A stretch of 64,000 bases of DNA from an uncultured Dorea sp. (GTDB taxonomy: Bacteria > Bacillota > Clostridia > Lachnospirales > Lachnospiraceae). The notes below the pieces were generated by a model that was given only the letters and a program-made list of their open reading frames with translations, made no database searches and was not told the origin of the DNA. A program made the position numbers and the translations under genes. Location: NCBI GenBank assembly GCA_910579925.1, contig CAJTVY010000004.1:69405-133404 (forward strand), in the 5' to 3' direction. Of this stretch, positions 53,957 to 62,662 are shown piece by piece (position 1 is the first letter of the stretch; each line of letters opens with the position of its first letter).

Positions 53957-55312
53957 CTACAGTTTAAACAGCCCAAGCCCGCTTGCAACGGAACTGATCA
54001 GGATGATGATTAAGAAAAGCGGAGCTACCCATTTGATCATAATGTTGAACATACCTTCTGCCTTAAAGGACCCGTCGCTTTCTTTCACTTCTTCGGCAAT
54101 GGCCTTTGGCTTGATAATGAAACCTACGAAGATACAGGTAAAGAGTGCGACAATCGGCATCAGTACACTATTACTTGTAAAGTCCATGATATCCAGGATA
54201 GACATGCCGTTCCAGCTAATGAATCCCAGAGGGCCGAATCCCAGCGAGGACGGAATTCCCATGATCAGTGCAAGTATAGCTACAAATATACCGGTAAACC
54301 GACGTTTCCATCCAAACCTGTCCATAAATACAGACACGATCGTCTCCATCAGGGAGATTGCGGACGTAAGGGCGGCAAAGAACACCAGCATGAAGAAAAT
54401 GGTTCCGATGACTCCGCCGAATTTCATACTTGCGAATACTTTCGGAAGGGTCATGAACATTAGCCCTGGACCTGCGTTCAGAGCAGAGCGGTCGCCGCCG
54501 GAGAATGCAAACACTGCCGGAATAATCATCAGGCCGGCCAGAAATGCGATGCCTGTATCAAACAGTTCGATCTGGCGGACAGAACTTTCCAGGTTGTCAG
54601 TTTTTTTCATATAAGAGCCATAAGTAATCATGATACCCATTGCCAGGGACATAGAGTAGAAAAGCTGTCCCATAGCCGCCAGGATCGTCTTTACTGAGAC
54701 GTCTGCCATATGGGGTTTGATGTAGTAGATAAGCCCTTCTTTCGCTCCGTCCAGAGTAAGGCCATAAACCGAGATAACGAGCGTAAGTAAAACGAGGATC
54801 GGCATCATGATCTTACTGACCTTCTCGATTCCTTTTTCCACGCCGCACAGAACAACGATGGCCGTAAATGCCAGGAATACCAGAAACCATCCGATCGGCT
54901 GGAACGTGCCGCCGATAAAGTCTGTGAAATAAGTATCTCCCGCCGCTTTCTGTGCGCCGCCGCTGATAAATACGGTAAAATACTTCACGACCCATCCTCC
55001 GATGACGGAATAGTATGGGAAGATGATGACCGGAACGATGACGGCCAGGATTCCCAGAAAGTTAAAACGTTTATCCAGCGACTGAAATGCGCCGATGGCG
55101 CTCAGACCGGTTTTGCGGCCAAGCGCAATCTCTGCAGTCATCAGAGTGAAACCAAAGGTGACGGCAAGGATCAGATAGATCAGAAGGAACGTACCGCCGC
55201 CGTACTGAGCGGCAAGATAAGGAAACCTCCAGATATTCCCGAGTCCGACTGCCGAGCCTGCAGCTGCGAGAACGAACCCGAGTTTGTTAGAAAAATTACT
55301 TCTGTCTTTCAT
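53957..55312 (-). CDS. Sodium-dependent amino-acid transporter (NSS/SNF family)
   Basis: 451 residues, about 11-12 helices. The first helix has the NSS signature LGFVLAAAGSAVGLGNIWRFPYLAAQYGGGTFLL (Na+ and substrate site). Others include LFYSMSLAMGIMITYGSYM and FFAALTSAISLMETIVSVFMD. Bacterial NSS members (LeuT, TnaT, MhsT) import hydrophobic or aromatic amino acids with Na+. ATG 55312 follows AGGAGG. Read with the LysR gene downstream; divergent from a dicarboxylate/amino-acid symporter. Confidence 0.95.
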   Translation of the reverse strand: MKDRSNFSNKLGFVLAAAGSAVGLGNIWRFPYLAAQYGGGTFLLIYLILAVTFGFTLMTAEIALGRKTGLSAIGAFQSLDKRFNFLGILAVIVPVIIFPYYSVIGGWVVKYFTVFISGGAQKAAGDTYFTDFIGGTFQPIGWFLVFLAFTAIVVLCGVEKGIEKVSKIMMPILVLLTLVISVYGLTLDGAKEGLIYYIKPHMADVSVKTILAAMGQLFYSMSLAMGIMITYGSYMKKTDNLESSVRQIELFDTGIAFLAGLMIIPAVFAFSGGDRSALNAGPGLMFMTLPKVFASMKFGGVIGTIFFMLVFFAALTSAISLMETIVSVFMDRFGWKRRFTGIFVAILALIMGIPSSLGFGPLGFISWNGMSILDIMDFTSNSVLMPIVALFTCIFVGFIIKPKAIAEEVKESDGSFKAEGMFNIMIKWVAPLFLIIILISSVASGLGLFKL

Positions 55313-55466
55313 ATAAAACCTCCTCAAATCATTATTCATTCCAAAAACAGATTATGCTCTATTATTACATGAACGAACAAGATTTTCAAGAATATTTTTC
55401 TGACTTCTCTTTAAACAGGGAAAATAGCTTTTCATACAGAAAAAATCACATTTAAAACAGGAACTA

Positions 55467-55494
55467 TTGATTCTTTTAACAAATTAAGTAAAAT
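55467..55494 (+). promoter_or_regulatory. Predicted promoter of the DAACS symporter
   Basis: TTGATT (55467-55472), 16-base spacer, TAAAAT (55489-55494). A TTAACAA heptamer lies in the spacer. Confidence 0.55.
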
Positions 55495-55560
55495 AAATTC
55501 ATCAAAGAGATGGCCATCCTGGGAAATGAGCGAGAAAAAGAGAATAGCGAGGGATGATTA

Positions 55561-56814
55561 ATGGAAGAAAAGAAAAAGGGATTTTCGATATCTCTTACGA
55601 CACAGATTCTGATTGCCACGGTGGGCGGTATTCTGTTCGGTTCGATCATCGGGCCGTGGGCGGCGAATCTGAAATTTATCGGTGACATTTTTATCCGGCT
55701 GATCCAGATGTCGGTGGTACTTCTGGTTATGTCTGCGGTAGCCGCAGCGGTAGGAAGCGGCGATGGACAGGATGTAGGAAAGATGGGGTTCCATACTTTT
55801 AAATGGATCATCGGATTTACGGTAATCTCCGCAGGATTCGGCGTGGTATTGTCGATGCTGTTTAAACCGGGCGTGGGAATCAAGATTGCCAGTGCAGAGG
55901 ATGTGGCGAATGCAGCGGTGGAATCTGCTTCTCTGCAGGAGACGCTGTTAGGCTTCGTGCCGACCAATATCATCGGTTCTATGGCAGAGAGCGCAATGGT
56001 TCCGTGTATCGTATTCTCACTGTTTTTCGGCGTGGCTATGGGCGCGTACACGAAACAGAGCGGAAACCGCAATATGGTAGAGTGGGTGACCGGACTTAAT
56101 ACAATCATTACAAATATTATTAAGACTGTTATGCACATTGCGCCCATCGGTATTTTCTGCCTCCTGGCAAATGTAGCCGGTTCTACGGGGCTTAAGGTAA
56201 TCATCCCCATGATGAAGTTCTTAGGCGTGCTTCTGATTGGCGATGCAATCCAGTTTTTATTATACGGGCCGTTTACGGCAGCGCTTTGTAAGGTGAATCC
56301 AGCCAGGATGCCGAAGAAATTTGCCAAGATGTCCATTATGGCGGTAACAACGACTTCGGGAGCGATCTGCCTTCCTACGAAGATGGAAGATTCGGTGACG
56401 AAATTCGGTATCAGCCGTAAGGTTGCCGACTTTACCGGGCCGATTACCATGTCTATGAATAGCTGCGGCGCCGCGCAGTGCTACGTTGCGGCGATCTTCT
56501 TTATGGCGCAGTCCACTGGAATTCAGATGACGGTCTACCAGATGGGTATGGCAATCCTGCTGTCCTGTCTGATGTGTATGGGAACGATCTCCGTACCAGG
56601 CGGTTCTGTGATCGTATATACGTTCCTTGCGTCTTCGCTGGGACTGCCGTTGGAGAGTATTGCGGTATTGATCGGTATTGACTGGTTTGCGGGAATGTTC
56701 CGTACACTGATGAACGTGGATGTGGACGTTATGGTCGGAATGCTGGTTGCAAGCAGACTGGGCGAACTGGACCGCGACGTTTATAATGAAAAGAAGGTCG
56801 TTACATATAATTAA
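55561..56814 (+). CDS. Dicarboxylate/amino acid:cation symporter (DAACS, GltP/SstT-like)
   Basis: 417 residues, eight helices with two re-entrant loops. The first hairpin motif appears as IMAVTTTSGAICLPTKMEDS and the unwound helix as PITMSMNSCGAAQCYVAAIFF; the second hairpin is MGTISVPGGSVIVYTFLAS, and the last helix contains DWFAGMFRTLMNVDVDVMVGMLV. Substrates in the family are glutamate, aspartate, C4-dicarboxylates or serine/threonine. A LytSR-type two-component system follows after a terminator. Confidence 0.93.
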   Translation: MEEKKKGFSISLTTQILIATVGGILFGSIIGPWAANLKFIGDIFIRLIQMSVVLLVMSAVAAAVGSGDGQDVGKMGFHTFKWIIGFTVISAGFGVVLSMLFKPGVGIKIASAEDVANAAVESASLQETLLGFVPTNIIGSMAESAMVPCIVFSLFFGVAMGAYTKQSGNRNMVEWVTGLNTIITNIIKTVMHIAPIGIFCLLANVAGSTGLKVIIPMMKFLGVLLIGDAIQFLLYGPFTAALCKVNPARMPKKFAKMSIMAVTTTSGAICLPTKMEDSVTKFGISRKVADFTGPITMSMNSCGAAQCYVAAIFFMAQSTGIQMTVYQMGMAILLSCLMCMGTISVPGGSVIVYTFLASSLGLPLESIAVLIGIDWFAGMFRTLMNVDVDVMVGMLVASRLGELDRDVYNEKKVVTYN

Positions 56815-56873
56815 GGTTTCAGATCATTATTTGAACATACATAACTCTCTCAAGGAGCCGTATGGTTCCGAAG

Positions 56874-56914
56874 GGCCTCCGGGGATTGTAATATACCGCC
56901 GGAGGTTCTTTTTT
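56874..56914 (+). terminator. Intrinsic terminator after the DAACS gene
   Basis: CCTCCGG/CCGGAGG stem with a 16-base loop, followed by TTCTTTTTT. Confidence 0.85.
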
Positions 56915-56926
56915 GTGGGACAGGCT

Positions 56927-56955
56927 TTGACCTTTTGATCCTGGTATCATATAAT
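56927..56955 (+). promoter_or_regulatory. Sigma-A promoter of the LytSR-type operon
   Basis: TTGACC (56927-56932), exact 17-base spacer, TATAAT (56950-56955), 30 bases before the kinase ATG. Confidence 0.8.
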
Positions 56956-56985
56956 AGGTGAAAGAAGGATATGAGGAGGAAGAAT

Positions 56986-58674
56986 ATGCAGGAAAACAGA
57001 CTGGTATTTGAATTAATTTTAAATATTGCGCTGCTGGTACTGATTGCCAATCTGATTTCCAAATTCCGGCTGATCCAGAATCTGATCCTGCAGGAGCGGC
57101 GAACCTTCACAAGCCAGGCATTCCTGGCGGTGGTCTTTGGCGGGATGGTGGTTCTGTCAACGTATACAGGGATTGATATCGGTTCTTACAGTCTGAATAC
57201 CCGGGTGATCGGAGCCATGGCGGCGGGACTTCTCGGAGGCCCTGTCGTTGGCCTGTATGCCTCTCTGATCGGCGCTGTCTATGTATATCTTTTTTCCTCT
57301 CCTCGGGCCTTTGCCATGGCCTCGGCTTTTTCTACTATGTTGTTCGGGCTTCTTGGAGGCGGTTTTTATCCATATTTTCAGCGGGGAAAATGGAAATACC
57401 AGGATCTGTTTCTTCTTGCCTGTTTTGCAGAGGTGTGCGACATGGTGTGCCTGCTTCGGTTTACGGTGCCGGTTGAGATGGCGTTGAATACGATTCTTGA
57501 AATTTCGCTTCCTATGATTCTGCTTAATGCCAGCGGGATATTAATCTTTATATCCAGTTTCAACCACGTGTTTATTCAGCAGGACATTGAACGGAGCCGG
57601 CAGTTGCATCAGGTATCGGGACTTGCGAAGAAATGTCTGCCACTTCTTCTGAATGGAATCGGCGATCAGGACAATATGGAGAAATTTGCCGAAATCATAT
57701 TGGAAGAGACGGACTGGGCGGGAGTCGTCATCGCAGACAGGAACATGATTATTGCCTGCGGCCAGAAGGAAGCGGAGAAGAATTTTCATGCCGGGGACAA
57801 GGTGCCGGACATCGGTATAAAAGTGATGGAATCCGGGAAGCTTGCCACCATGTCCCAGGTTCCGGTGACCAGTCCCTGGTATGAGTGGATGAAAGAATAT
57901 TCTCTGGTTGCGGCGCCGTTCATGATACGGGACCAGGCTGCCGGGTGTCTGATCGTGTGGGTGAAGAAGCAGTGGGTTTTCCGGCAGAGTGAACTGGAAC
58001 TTCATCAGCATCTGGTAGACTTAAGTTCCTATCAGCTTGCGCTCTCGGAACTGGAACGGCAGAAGGACATGCGGCAGAAGGCGGAGTTCAAGGCTCTGCA
58101 GTTTCAGGTGAATCCTCACTTTCTGTTCAATGCGCTGAATACGGTTTCCTGTGTCTGTCGGGAGAACCCGGGCCGGGCAAGAGAACTTCTGATCATTCTT
58201 GCCAGTTATTTCCGCTATAATCTGAACAGCGAGGTGTATATGGTTCCTTTTGAGGAGGAGATGGAGCATGTGCGGGATTACCTGGAACTTGAGAAGGCGA
58301 GATTTGAAGAGAATCTGATTGTTACTTATGACGTTCCTAAGGAGACCGGGCTTGAGATTCCGACTCTGATTCTTCAGCCCATTGTGGAAAATGCAGTGCG
58401 ATATGGGATAAATCGGGAAGGGAAGCGGATTGTTGCGATCCGGGCTGAAGAAGAGACAGAAGGGTACAGGGTATGTATTCAGGATCAGGGGAGAGGAATG
58501 CCTGACGATGTTCTTAAGAAATTAAAGAGCGGACAGGCCATGGGAAACAGCGTGGGTCTTAGCAATGTACATAAGAGGATGAAGAGTATCTATGGAGAGG
58601 AAAACGGGCTTAAGATCACCAGTTCTGAGGAAGGAACCTGTGTAGAACTGCGTTTTATGGAAAATTCACTTTGA
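56986..58674 (+). CDS. LytS-type sensor histidine kinase
   Basis: 562 residues. The membrane part (about 5-200) is the 5TM-LYT receptor domain (NTRVIGAMAAGLLGGPVVGLYASLIGAVY). A GAF-like domain (about 215-345) follows. The His_kinase domain begins ALQFQVNPHFLFNALNTVSCVCRENPG, where the histidine of NPHFLFN is phosphorylated, and the ATPase domain has LQPIVENAVRYGI and DQGRGMPDDVL, ending GLSNVHKRMKSIYGEE. ATG 56986 follows AGGAGGA. The response regulator gene overlaps its end region. Likely senses a metabolite or cell-wall state. Confidence 0.93.
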   Translation: MQENRLVFELILNIALLVLIANLISKFRLIQNLILQERRTFTSQAFLAVVFGGMVVLSTYTGIDIGSYSLNTRVIGAMAAGLLGGPVVGLYASLIGAVYVYLFSSPRAFAMASAFSTMLFGLLGGGFYPYFQRGKWKYQDLFLLACFAEVCDMVCLLRFTVPVEMALNTILEISLPMILLNASGILIFISSFNHVFIQQDIERSRQLHQVSGLAKKCLPLLLNGIGDQDNMEKFAEIILEETDWAGVVIADRNMIIACGQKEAEKNFHAGDKVPDIGIKVMESGKLATMSQVPVTSPWYEWMKEYSLVAAPFMIRDQAAGCLIVWVKKQWVFRQSELELHQHLVDLSSYQLALSELERQKDMRQKAEFKALQFQVNPHFLFNALNTVSCVCRENPGRARELLIILASYFRYNLNSEVYMVPFEEEMEHVRDYLELEKARFEENLIVTYDVPKETGLEIPTLILQPIVENAVRYGINREGKRIVAIRAEEETEGYRVCIQDQGRGMPDDVLKKLKSGQAMGNSVGLSNVHKRMKSIYGEENGLKITSSEEGTCVELRFMENSL

Positions 58675-58727
58675 GAAACGTAAGGTATGCGGACGGAAGC
58701 AAGGGCGTGGGACAGGAGGAAGGGAAG

Positions 58728-59438
58728 ATGAGGATTGCGGTTATTGATGACGAAAGGCCGGCAAGAAGCGAGTTAAAACATCAGTTGTCAGAGCTTCTTC
58801 CGGATGCTCTGATTGATGAGGGGGACAGCGGGGCTAAGGCTCTTGAGATGGCGGGTGAGGCGGATTACGACCTGTTCTTTCTTGATATTGACCTGGGAGA
58901 CATCAACGGGACTGTTCTTGTGAACGCTCTTAAAAATATGTGCCCGGATATGAAGATTGTGTTTGTAACGGCTTATTCGGAGTATGCGGTAAAGGCGTTT
59001 GAACTGGAGGTAGAGGATTATATTCTAAAGCCTTTTGATAAAAAGAGGATGGAAAAGATGTTGAAAAAGTGCGGGCATAAGAAGGCGGGGAAAACACAGG
59101 AAGCCGTGAGGAGAATTGCCATCAGCACGGAAGGAAAGACGATTTTTGAAGAGATAGGAAATATTGTCTATATTGAGACATATAACCGGGGCTGTATGAT
59201 CCATACTGTAAAGAACGACTATTTTGAAGGGAAGACCATAGGGGAATTCGAAAAGAAGCTTGGGGAGATGGGCTTCTATAGAAGTCAGAAGAGTTATCTG
59301 GTGAATATTAATAAGGTAAAAGAGTTGTTCCTGTGGAAGAATAACAGCTTTGCTATTAAGATGGAGGGGTATGAGAACGATATTCTTCCTGTAGGGCGGG
59401 AGAAGATCAAGGTTCTGCGGCAACTTCTGGGAGGATGA
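58728..59438 (+). CDS. LytR/AlgR-type response regulator (LytTR DNA-binding domain)
   Basis: 236 residues. The receiver domain (about 1-120) has the acidic pocket VIDDERPARSE, phospho-acceptor aspartate in DLFFLDIDLGDINGT, the switch Thr in VFVTAYSEYAVKAFE, and Lys in DYILKPFDKK. The LytTR domain (about 140-236) has IVYIETYNRGCMIHTV, GFYRSQKSYLVNINKVKEL and ILPVGREKIKVLRQLL. ATG 58728 has GGAGGAAGGG upstream. It pairs with the kinase just before it. The preceding DAACS symporter gene is a candidate target. Confidence 0.94.
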   Translation: MRIAVIDDERPARSELKHQLSELLPDALIDEGDSGAKALEMAGEADYDLFFLDIDLGDINGTVLVNALKNMCPDMKIVFVTAYSEYAVKAFELEVEDYILKPFDKKRMEKMLKKCGHKKAGKTQEAVRRIAISTEGKTIFEEIGNIVYIETYNRGCMIHTVKNDYFEGKTIGEFEKKLGEMGFYRSQKSYLVNINKVKELFLWKNNSFAIKMEGYENDILPVGREKIKVLRQLLGG

Positions 59439-59468
59439 GAATATTTTTTGAAAATTGAAAGTCAGGTA

Positions 59469-59497
59469 TTGACATAAAATAACAGATGTGTTAGATT
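59469..59497 (+). promoter_or_regulatory. Promoter of infC-rpmI-rplT
   Basis: TTGACA (59469-59474), 17-base spacer, TAGATT (59492-59497), about 210 bases before infC. Confidence 0.7.
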
Positions 59498-59504
59498 AAT
59501 ATAC

Positions 59505-59700
59505 ATGTGAAGCAAAAAGAAAGTAGAGTATCCACTCTCACCGTAGCACAATCGGGTGACTACTGGTTTGATATTGAGTATTAAGAGGCTTATTTCTGAT
59601 ATTTTGTTGTAATATCATGAATATAGGTTTGTTGTGCGGATATGAAGTGGATAGTCTGAACGCTATTCACTTATTTTATTTACATTTTTATGATGGGGGT
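59505..59700 (+). ncRNA. L20-type leader (infC operon attenuator)
   Basis: A leader of about 200 bases precedes infC-rpmI-rplT. A terminator hairpin AAGTGGATAG/CTATTCACTT (59645-59672, one G-T pair) is followed by ATTTTATTTA. The terminator's left arm AGTGGATA (59646-59653) is also perfectly complementary to TATCCACT near the 5' end (59529-59536), giving a mutually exclusive long-range pairing. This fits the Firmicute L20 leader class, where ribosomal protein L20 causes early termination. Confidence 0.8.
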
Positions 59701-59708
59701 GCAAGACA

Positions 59709-60215
59709 ATTAGTGATTTAATGATTAACGGGCAGATCAGAGACAAGGAAGTAAGATTAATTGGAGAAGATGGAGAGCAGAAGGGAATCATGCCGATCAA
59801 GGAGGCAATGAGACTGGCTCAGGAAGCAGAATTAGATCTTGTGAAGATCGCTCCAAAGGCTCAACCGCCGGTATGCAAGATTATTGACTATGGAAAGTAC
59901 AGATATGAACTTGCAAGGAAAGAAAAAGAGGCGAAGAAGAAGCAGAAGACCGTTGAAGTGAAGGAAGTGCGTCTTTCACCCAATATTGACACCAATGACC
60001 TGAATACCAAGGTTAACAATGCGAAGAAGTTTATCACCAAAGGTAATAAAGTAAAGATTACCCTGCGCTTCAGAGGCCGCGAGATGGCGCATGTACAGCA
60101 GAGCAGACATATCCTGGATGATTTTGCGGAACTTCTTAAGGATATTGCCGTTGTAGAGAAGCAGCCGAAGCTGGAAGGCCGAAGTATGAGTATGGTTTTA
60201 ACTGAAAAACGTTAA
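59709..60215 (+). CDS. infC: Translation initiation factor IF-3, with an ATT start codon
   Basis: 168 residues read from ATT 59709 (ATT AGT GAT TTA ATG). GGGGGTG at 59695-59701 stands 7-8 bases before this ATT, but 19-20 before the first ATG (59721), and the N-terminus ISDLMINGQIRDKEVRLIGEDG matches other IF-3 proteins. AUU initiation of infC is known from E. coli, where IF-3 discriminates against it and so limits its own synthesis. The C-terminal domain (KVKITLRFRGREMAHVQQ, LEGRSMSMVLTEK) is complete. IF-3 keeps ribosomal subunits apart and checks start codons. Confidence 0.93.
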   Translation: MSDLMINGQIRDKEVRLIGEDGEQKGIMPIKEAMRLAQEAELDLVKIAPKAQPPVCKIIDYGKYRYELARKEKEAKKKQKTVEVKEVRLSPNIDTNDLNTKVNNAKKFITKGNKVKITLRFRGREMAHVQQSRHILDDFAELLKDIAVVEKQPKLEGRSMSMVLTEKR

Positions 60216-60248
60216 AAATATATTTACAAATCAAGGAGGAATTAAATC

Positions 60249-60446
60249 ATGCCAAAGATCAAGACAAATAGAGCAGCTGCAAAGCGCTTCAAAAAGACAG
60301 GTACAGGAAAGTTAAAAAGAAATAAAGCGTATAAGAGCCATATCTTAACTAAGAAGTCTGCAAAGAGAAAGAGAAATCTTAGAAAATCAATCATTACTGA
60401 TGAAACGAATGTAAAGAACATGAAGAAGGTATTACCGTATCTGTAA
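60249..60446 (+). CDS. rpmI: Ribosomal protein L35
   Basis: 65 residues, very basic, beginning [24 protein letters not shown] and ending [10 protein letters not shown], the full family pattern. Part of infC-rpmI-rplT with AAGGAGGA before the ATG. A component of the large ribosomal subunit. Confidence 0.98.
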   Translation: MPKIKTNRAAAKRFKKTGTGKLKRNKAYKSHILTKKSAKRKRNLRKSIITDETNVKNMKKVLPYL

Positions 60447-60481
60447 AGAGCGGATCAAAGTATTGAAGGAGGAAACAAGAC

Positions 60482-60838
60482 ATGGCAAGAATTAAAGGCG
60501 GAATGAACGCTAGAAAGAAGCATAACAGAGTTTTAAAATTAGCAAAAGGATACAGGGGAGCACGTTCTAAGCAGTACAGGGTTGCAAAGCAGTCTGTCAT
60601 GAGAGCTCTTACATCTTCCTATGCAGGAAGAAAGCAGCGCAAGCGTCAGATGCGTCAGTTATGGATCGCACGTATTAATGCGGCGGCAAGGCTGAATGGA
60701 TTATCCTACAGCAGATTCATGCATGGGCTGAAGCTTGCGAACGTGGATATAAACAGGAAGATGCTGGCAGAGCTGGCAGTGAATGATGCAGCCGGATTTA
60801 CAGCTCTTGCAGATACAGCGAAAGCAAAGCTGGCTTAA
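60482..60838 (+). CDS. rplT: Ribosomal protein L20
   Basis: 118 residues, standard length. [26 protein letters not shown] at the start and [40 protein letters not shown] later are definitive. L20 binds 23S rRNA early in assembly and is the likely regulator of its own operon through the leader at 59505-59700. No terminator is visible before the T-box promoter, which begins 15 bases after the stop. Confidence 0.98.
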   Translation: MARIKGGMNARKKHNRVLKLAKGYRGARSKQYRVAKQSVMRALTSSYAGRKQRKRQMRQLWIARINAAARLNGLSYSRFMHGLKLANVDINRKMLAELAVNDAAGFTALADTAKAKLA

Positions 60839-60852
60839 TAGTCAAAAAGTTC

Positions 60853-60881
60853 TTGACATCGGCAGGCTGCCGTGGTAAAGT
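60853..60881 (+). promoter_or_regulatory. Promoter of the T-box/TrpB2 unit
   Basis: TTGACA (60853-60858), 17-base spacer, TAAAGT (60876-60881). Confidence 0.75.
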
Positions 60882-60887
60882 TTCATT

Positions 60888-61180
60888 AAACCGATGAGGA
60901 AGAGTGAGTACTGTTAGAAATCTGCTTAACAGAGAGCTGCGGATGGTGGAATGCAGTAGGTAAGAACTGACGGGAATGGACTTCCGAGGGCGAACTGAAG
61001 CGTTCCTTTGGGATGACAGTAAGTAAGCCGGAGAGGGTACTCCGTTATCAAAGTACGCATATGATGGTATGCATGAGAGGGTATACAACGTATACCAAGC
61101 CGGGTGGCACCGCAGGAGTTTATGATAATATTACTCTTGTCCCAGCAGTTATTTATTGTGTGGGATGAGGGTATTTTTTT
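60888..61180 (+). ncRNA. T-box riboswitch, probable tRNA-Trp specifier (UGG)
   Basis: About 290 bases upstream of the TrpB-like gene. The hallmark GGGTGGCACCGC is at 61102-61113. Stem I carries the conserved AGAGAG (60931-60936) and GGTGGAA (60945-60951) elements. The specifier region reads GAATGGACTTCC, placing TGG at 60977-60979. The terminator pairs ACTCTTGTCCCA (61133-61144) with TGGGATGAGGGT (61161-61172) using two G-T pairs, followed by seven T. Uncharged tRNA-Trp should favour read-through. Confidence 0.9.
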
Positions 61181-61239
61181 GATATAGGAAACTTAGTTCT
61201 ACCCTGTCCCGCCGCACTTCAGGAAAGGAGAATATGATA

Positions 61240-62625
61240 ATGAGTGAACAGAAAATCCCTTACAAAATCTATCTGGAAGAGAGCGAGATGCCGAAACAGT
61301 GGTATAATGTACGCGCAGACATGAAGAATAAGCCGGCTCCCCTTCTGAATCCAGGAACCTTGAAGCCCATGACGGCAGAAGAACTTTCCGGCGTGTTCTG
61401 TGAAGAACTGGTTCGGCAGGAGCTGGACAATGACAGCCGCTATATTGATATCCCTCGGGAGATTACAGACTTCTACAGAATGTATCGTCCGGCGCCCCTT
61501 GTGCGGGCATACTGCCTGGAAGAGAAGCTTAAGACGCCGGCGAAGATTTATTATAAGTTTGAAGGAAATAATACCAGCGGAAGCCATAAGCTGAATTCTG
61601 CGATTGCACAGGCTTATTATGCCAGGAAGCAGGGGCTTAAGGGAGTGACTACCGAGACGGGGGCAGGACAGTGGGGGACGGCGCTTTCCATGGCGTGTTC
61701 TTATCTGGGACTGGACTGTAAGGTGTTCATGGTAAAATGTTCTTATGAGCAGAAACCGTTCCGCCGTGAGGTTATGCGTACCTATGGGGCAGGCGTTACG
61801 CCGTCGCCGTCAATGGAGACGGAAGTCGGCAGGAAGATCCTGGCAGAACATCCGGGTACATCGGGAAGTCTGGGATGCGCCATCTCAGAGGCGGTAGAGG
61901 TAGCAGTTGGAAGTGAAGGTTACCGGTATGTGCTTGGCAGTGTTCTGAATCAGGTAATGCTGCATCAGTCAATTATCGGTATGGAGACCAAGAGCGCACT
62001 GGATAAGTACGGAATTACGCCGGATATCATCATCGGCTGCGCAGGAGGCGGCTCAAACCTTGGCGGGCTGATCGCCCCGTTTATGGGCGAGAAACTAAGG
62101 GGAGAGAAGGATTATCATTTCATCGCAGTAGAACCGGCTTCTTGTCCGAGTCTGACCAGAGGCGTGTATGCCTATGACTACTGTGATACGGGTATGGTGT
62201 GTCCGCTGGCGAAGATGTATACCCTGGGAAGCGGGTTTATTCCTTCAGCAAACCATGCGGGCGGACTTCGCTATCACGGTATGAGTTCCGTTCTTTCACA
62301 GCTTTATGCGGACGGTTATATGGAGGCAAGATCTGTGGAGCAGACGGCTGTGTTTGAGGCGGCTGAGAAGTTTGCAAGGGTAGAAGGGATTCTTCCGGCG
62401 CCGGAGAGTAGTCATGCGATCAAGGTTGCGATTGACGAGGCAATGAAGTGTAAGGAGAGCGGAGAAGAAAAGACGATTGTATTCGGACTTACCGGTACGG
62501 GGTATTTTGACATGATGGCTTATGAGAAGTTCCATAATGGCGAGATGAGAGATTACATCCCTACGGATGAGGAACTTAAGGCAGGATTCGATGGAATTCC
62601 GAGATTTCCGGGGAATATGGAATAA
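61240..62625 (+). CDS. trpB: TrpB2-type tryptophan synthase beta chain
   Basis: 461 residues, the long TrpB2 form, not the about 400-residue TrpB1. The PLP lysine is in NNTSGSHKLNSAIAQAYYA; TETGAGQWGTALSMACSYLG and the phosphate loop GCAGGGSNLGGLIAPF are also typical, as is the C-terminal FGLTGTGYFDM. TrpB2 joins indole (or a serine-derived intermediate) to serine, often acting as an indole salvage enzyme without TrpA; no trpA is present here. The Trp T-box upstream supports a tryptophan role. ATG 61240 is 9 bases after AAAGGAG; ATG 61234 is only 3 away. Confidence 0.95.
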   Translation: MSEQKIPYKIYLEESEMPKQWYNVRADMKNKPAPLLNPGTLKPMTAEELSGVFCEELVRQELDNDSRYIDIPREITDFYRMYRPAPLVRAYCLEEKLKTPAKIYYKFEGNNTSGSHKLNSAIAQAYYARKQGLKGVTTETGAGQWGTALSMACSYLGLDCKVFMVKCSYEQKPFRREVMRTYGAGVTPSPSMETEVGRKILAEHPGTSGSLGCAISEAVEVAVGSEGYRYVLGSVLNQVMLHQSIIGMETKSALDKYGITPDIIIGCAGGGSNLGGLIAPFMGEKLRGEKDYHFIAVEPASCPSLTRGVYAYDYCDTGMVCPLAKMYTLGSGFIPSANHAGGLRYHGMSSVLSQLYADGYMEARSVEQTAVFEAAEKFARVEGILPAPESSHAIKVAIDEAMKCKESGEEKTIVFGLTGTGYFDMMAYEKFHNGEMRDYIPTDEELKAGFDGIPRFPGNME

Positions 62626-62662
62626 TTCTTAAGGAGTATGAGTTTAAGAGGAGAATGAGAAG

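Noticed and set aside
55473..55490. Rex operator upstream of the DAACS symporter
   Set aside because: Only one half-site (TTAACAA) matches; the other half does not fit the TTGTTAA-N4-TTAACAA pattern.
55476..56450. 324-codon minus-strand ORF
   Set aside because: It is antisense to the DAACS symporter and shows no recognisable domain.
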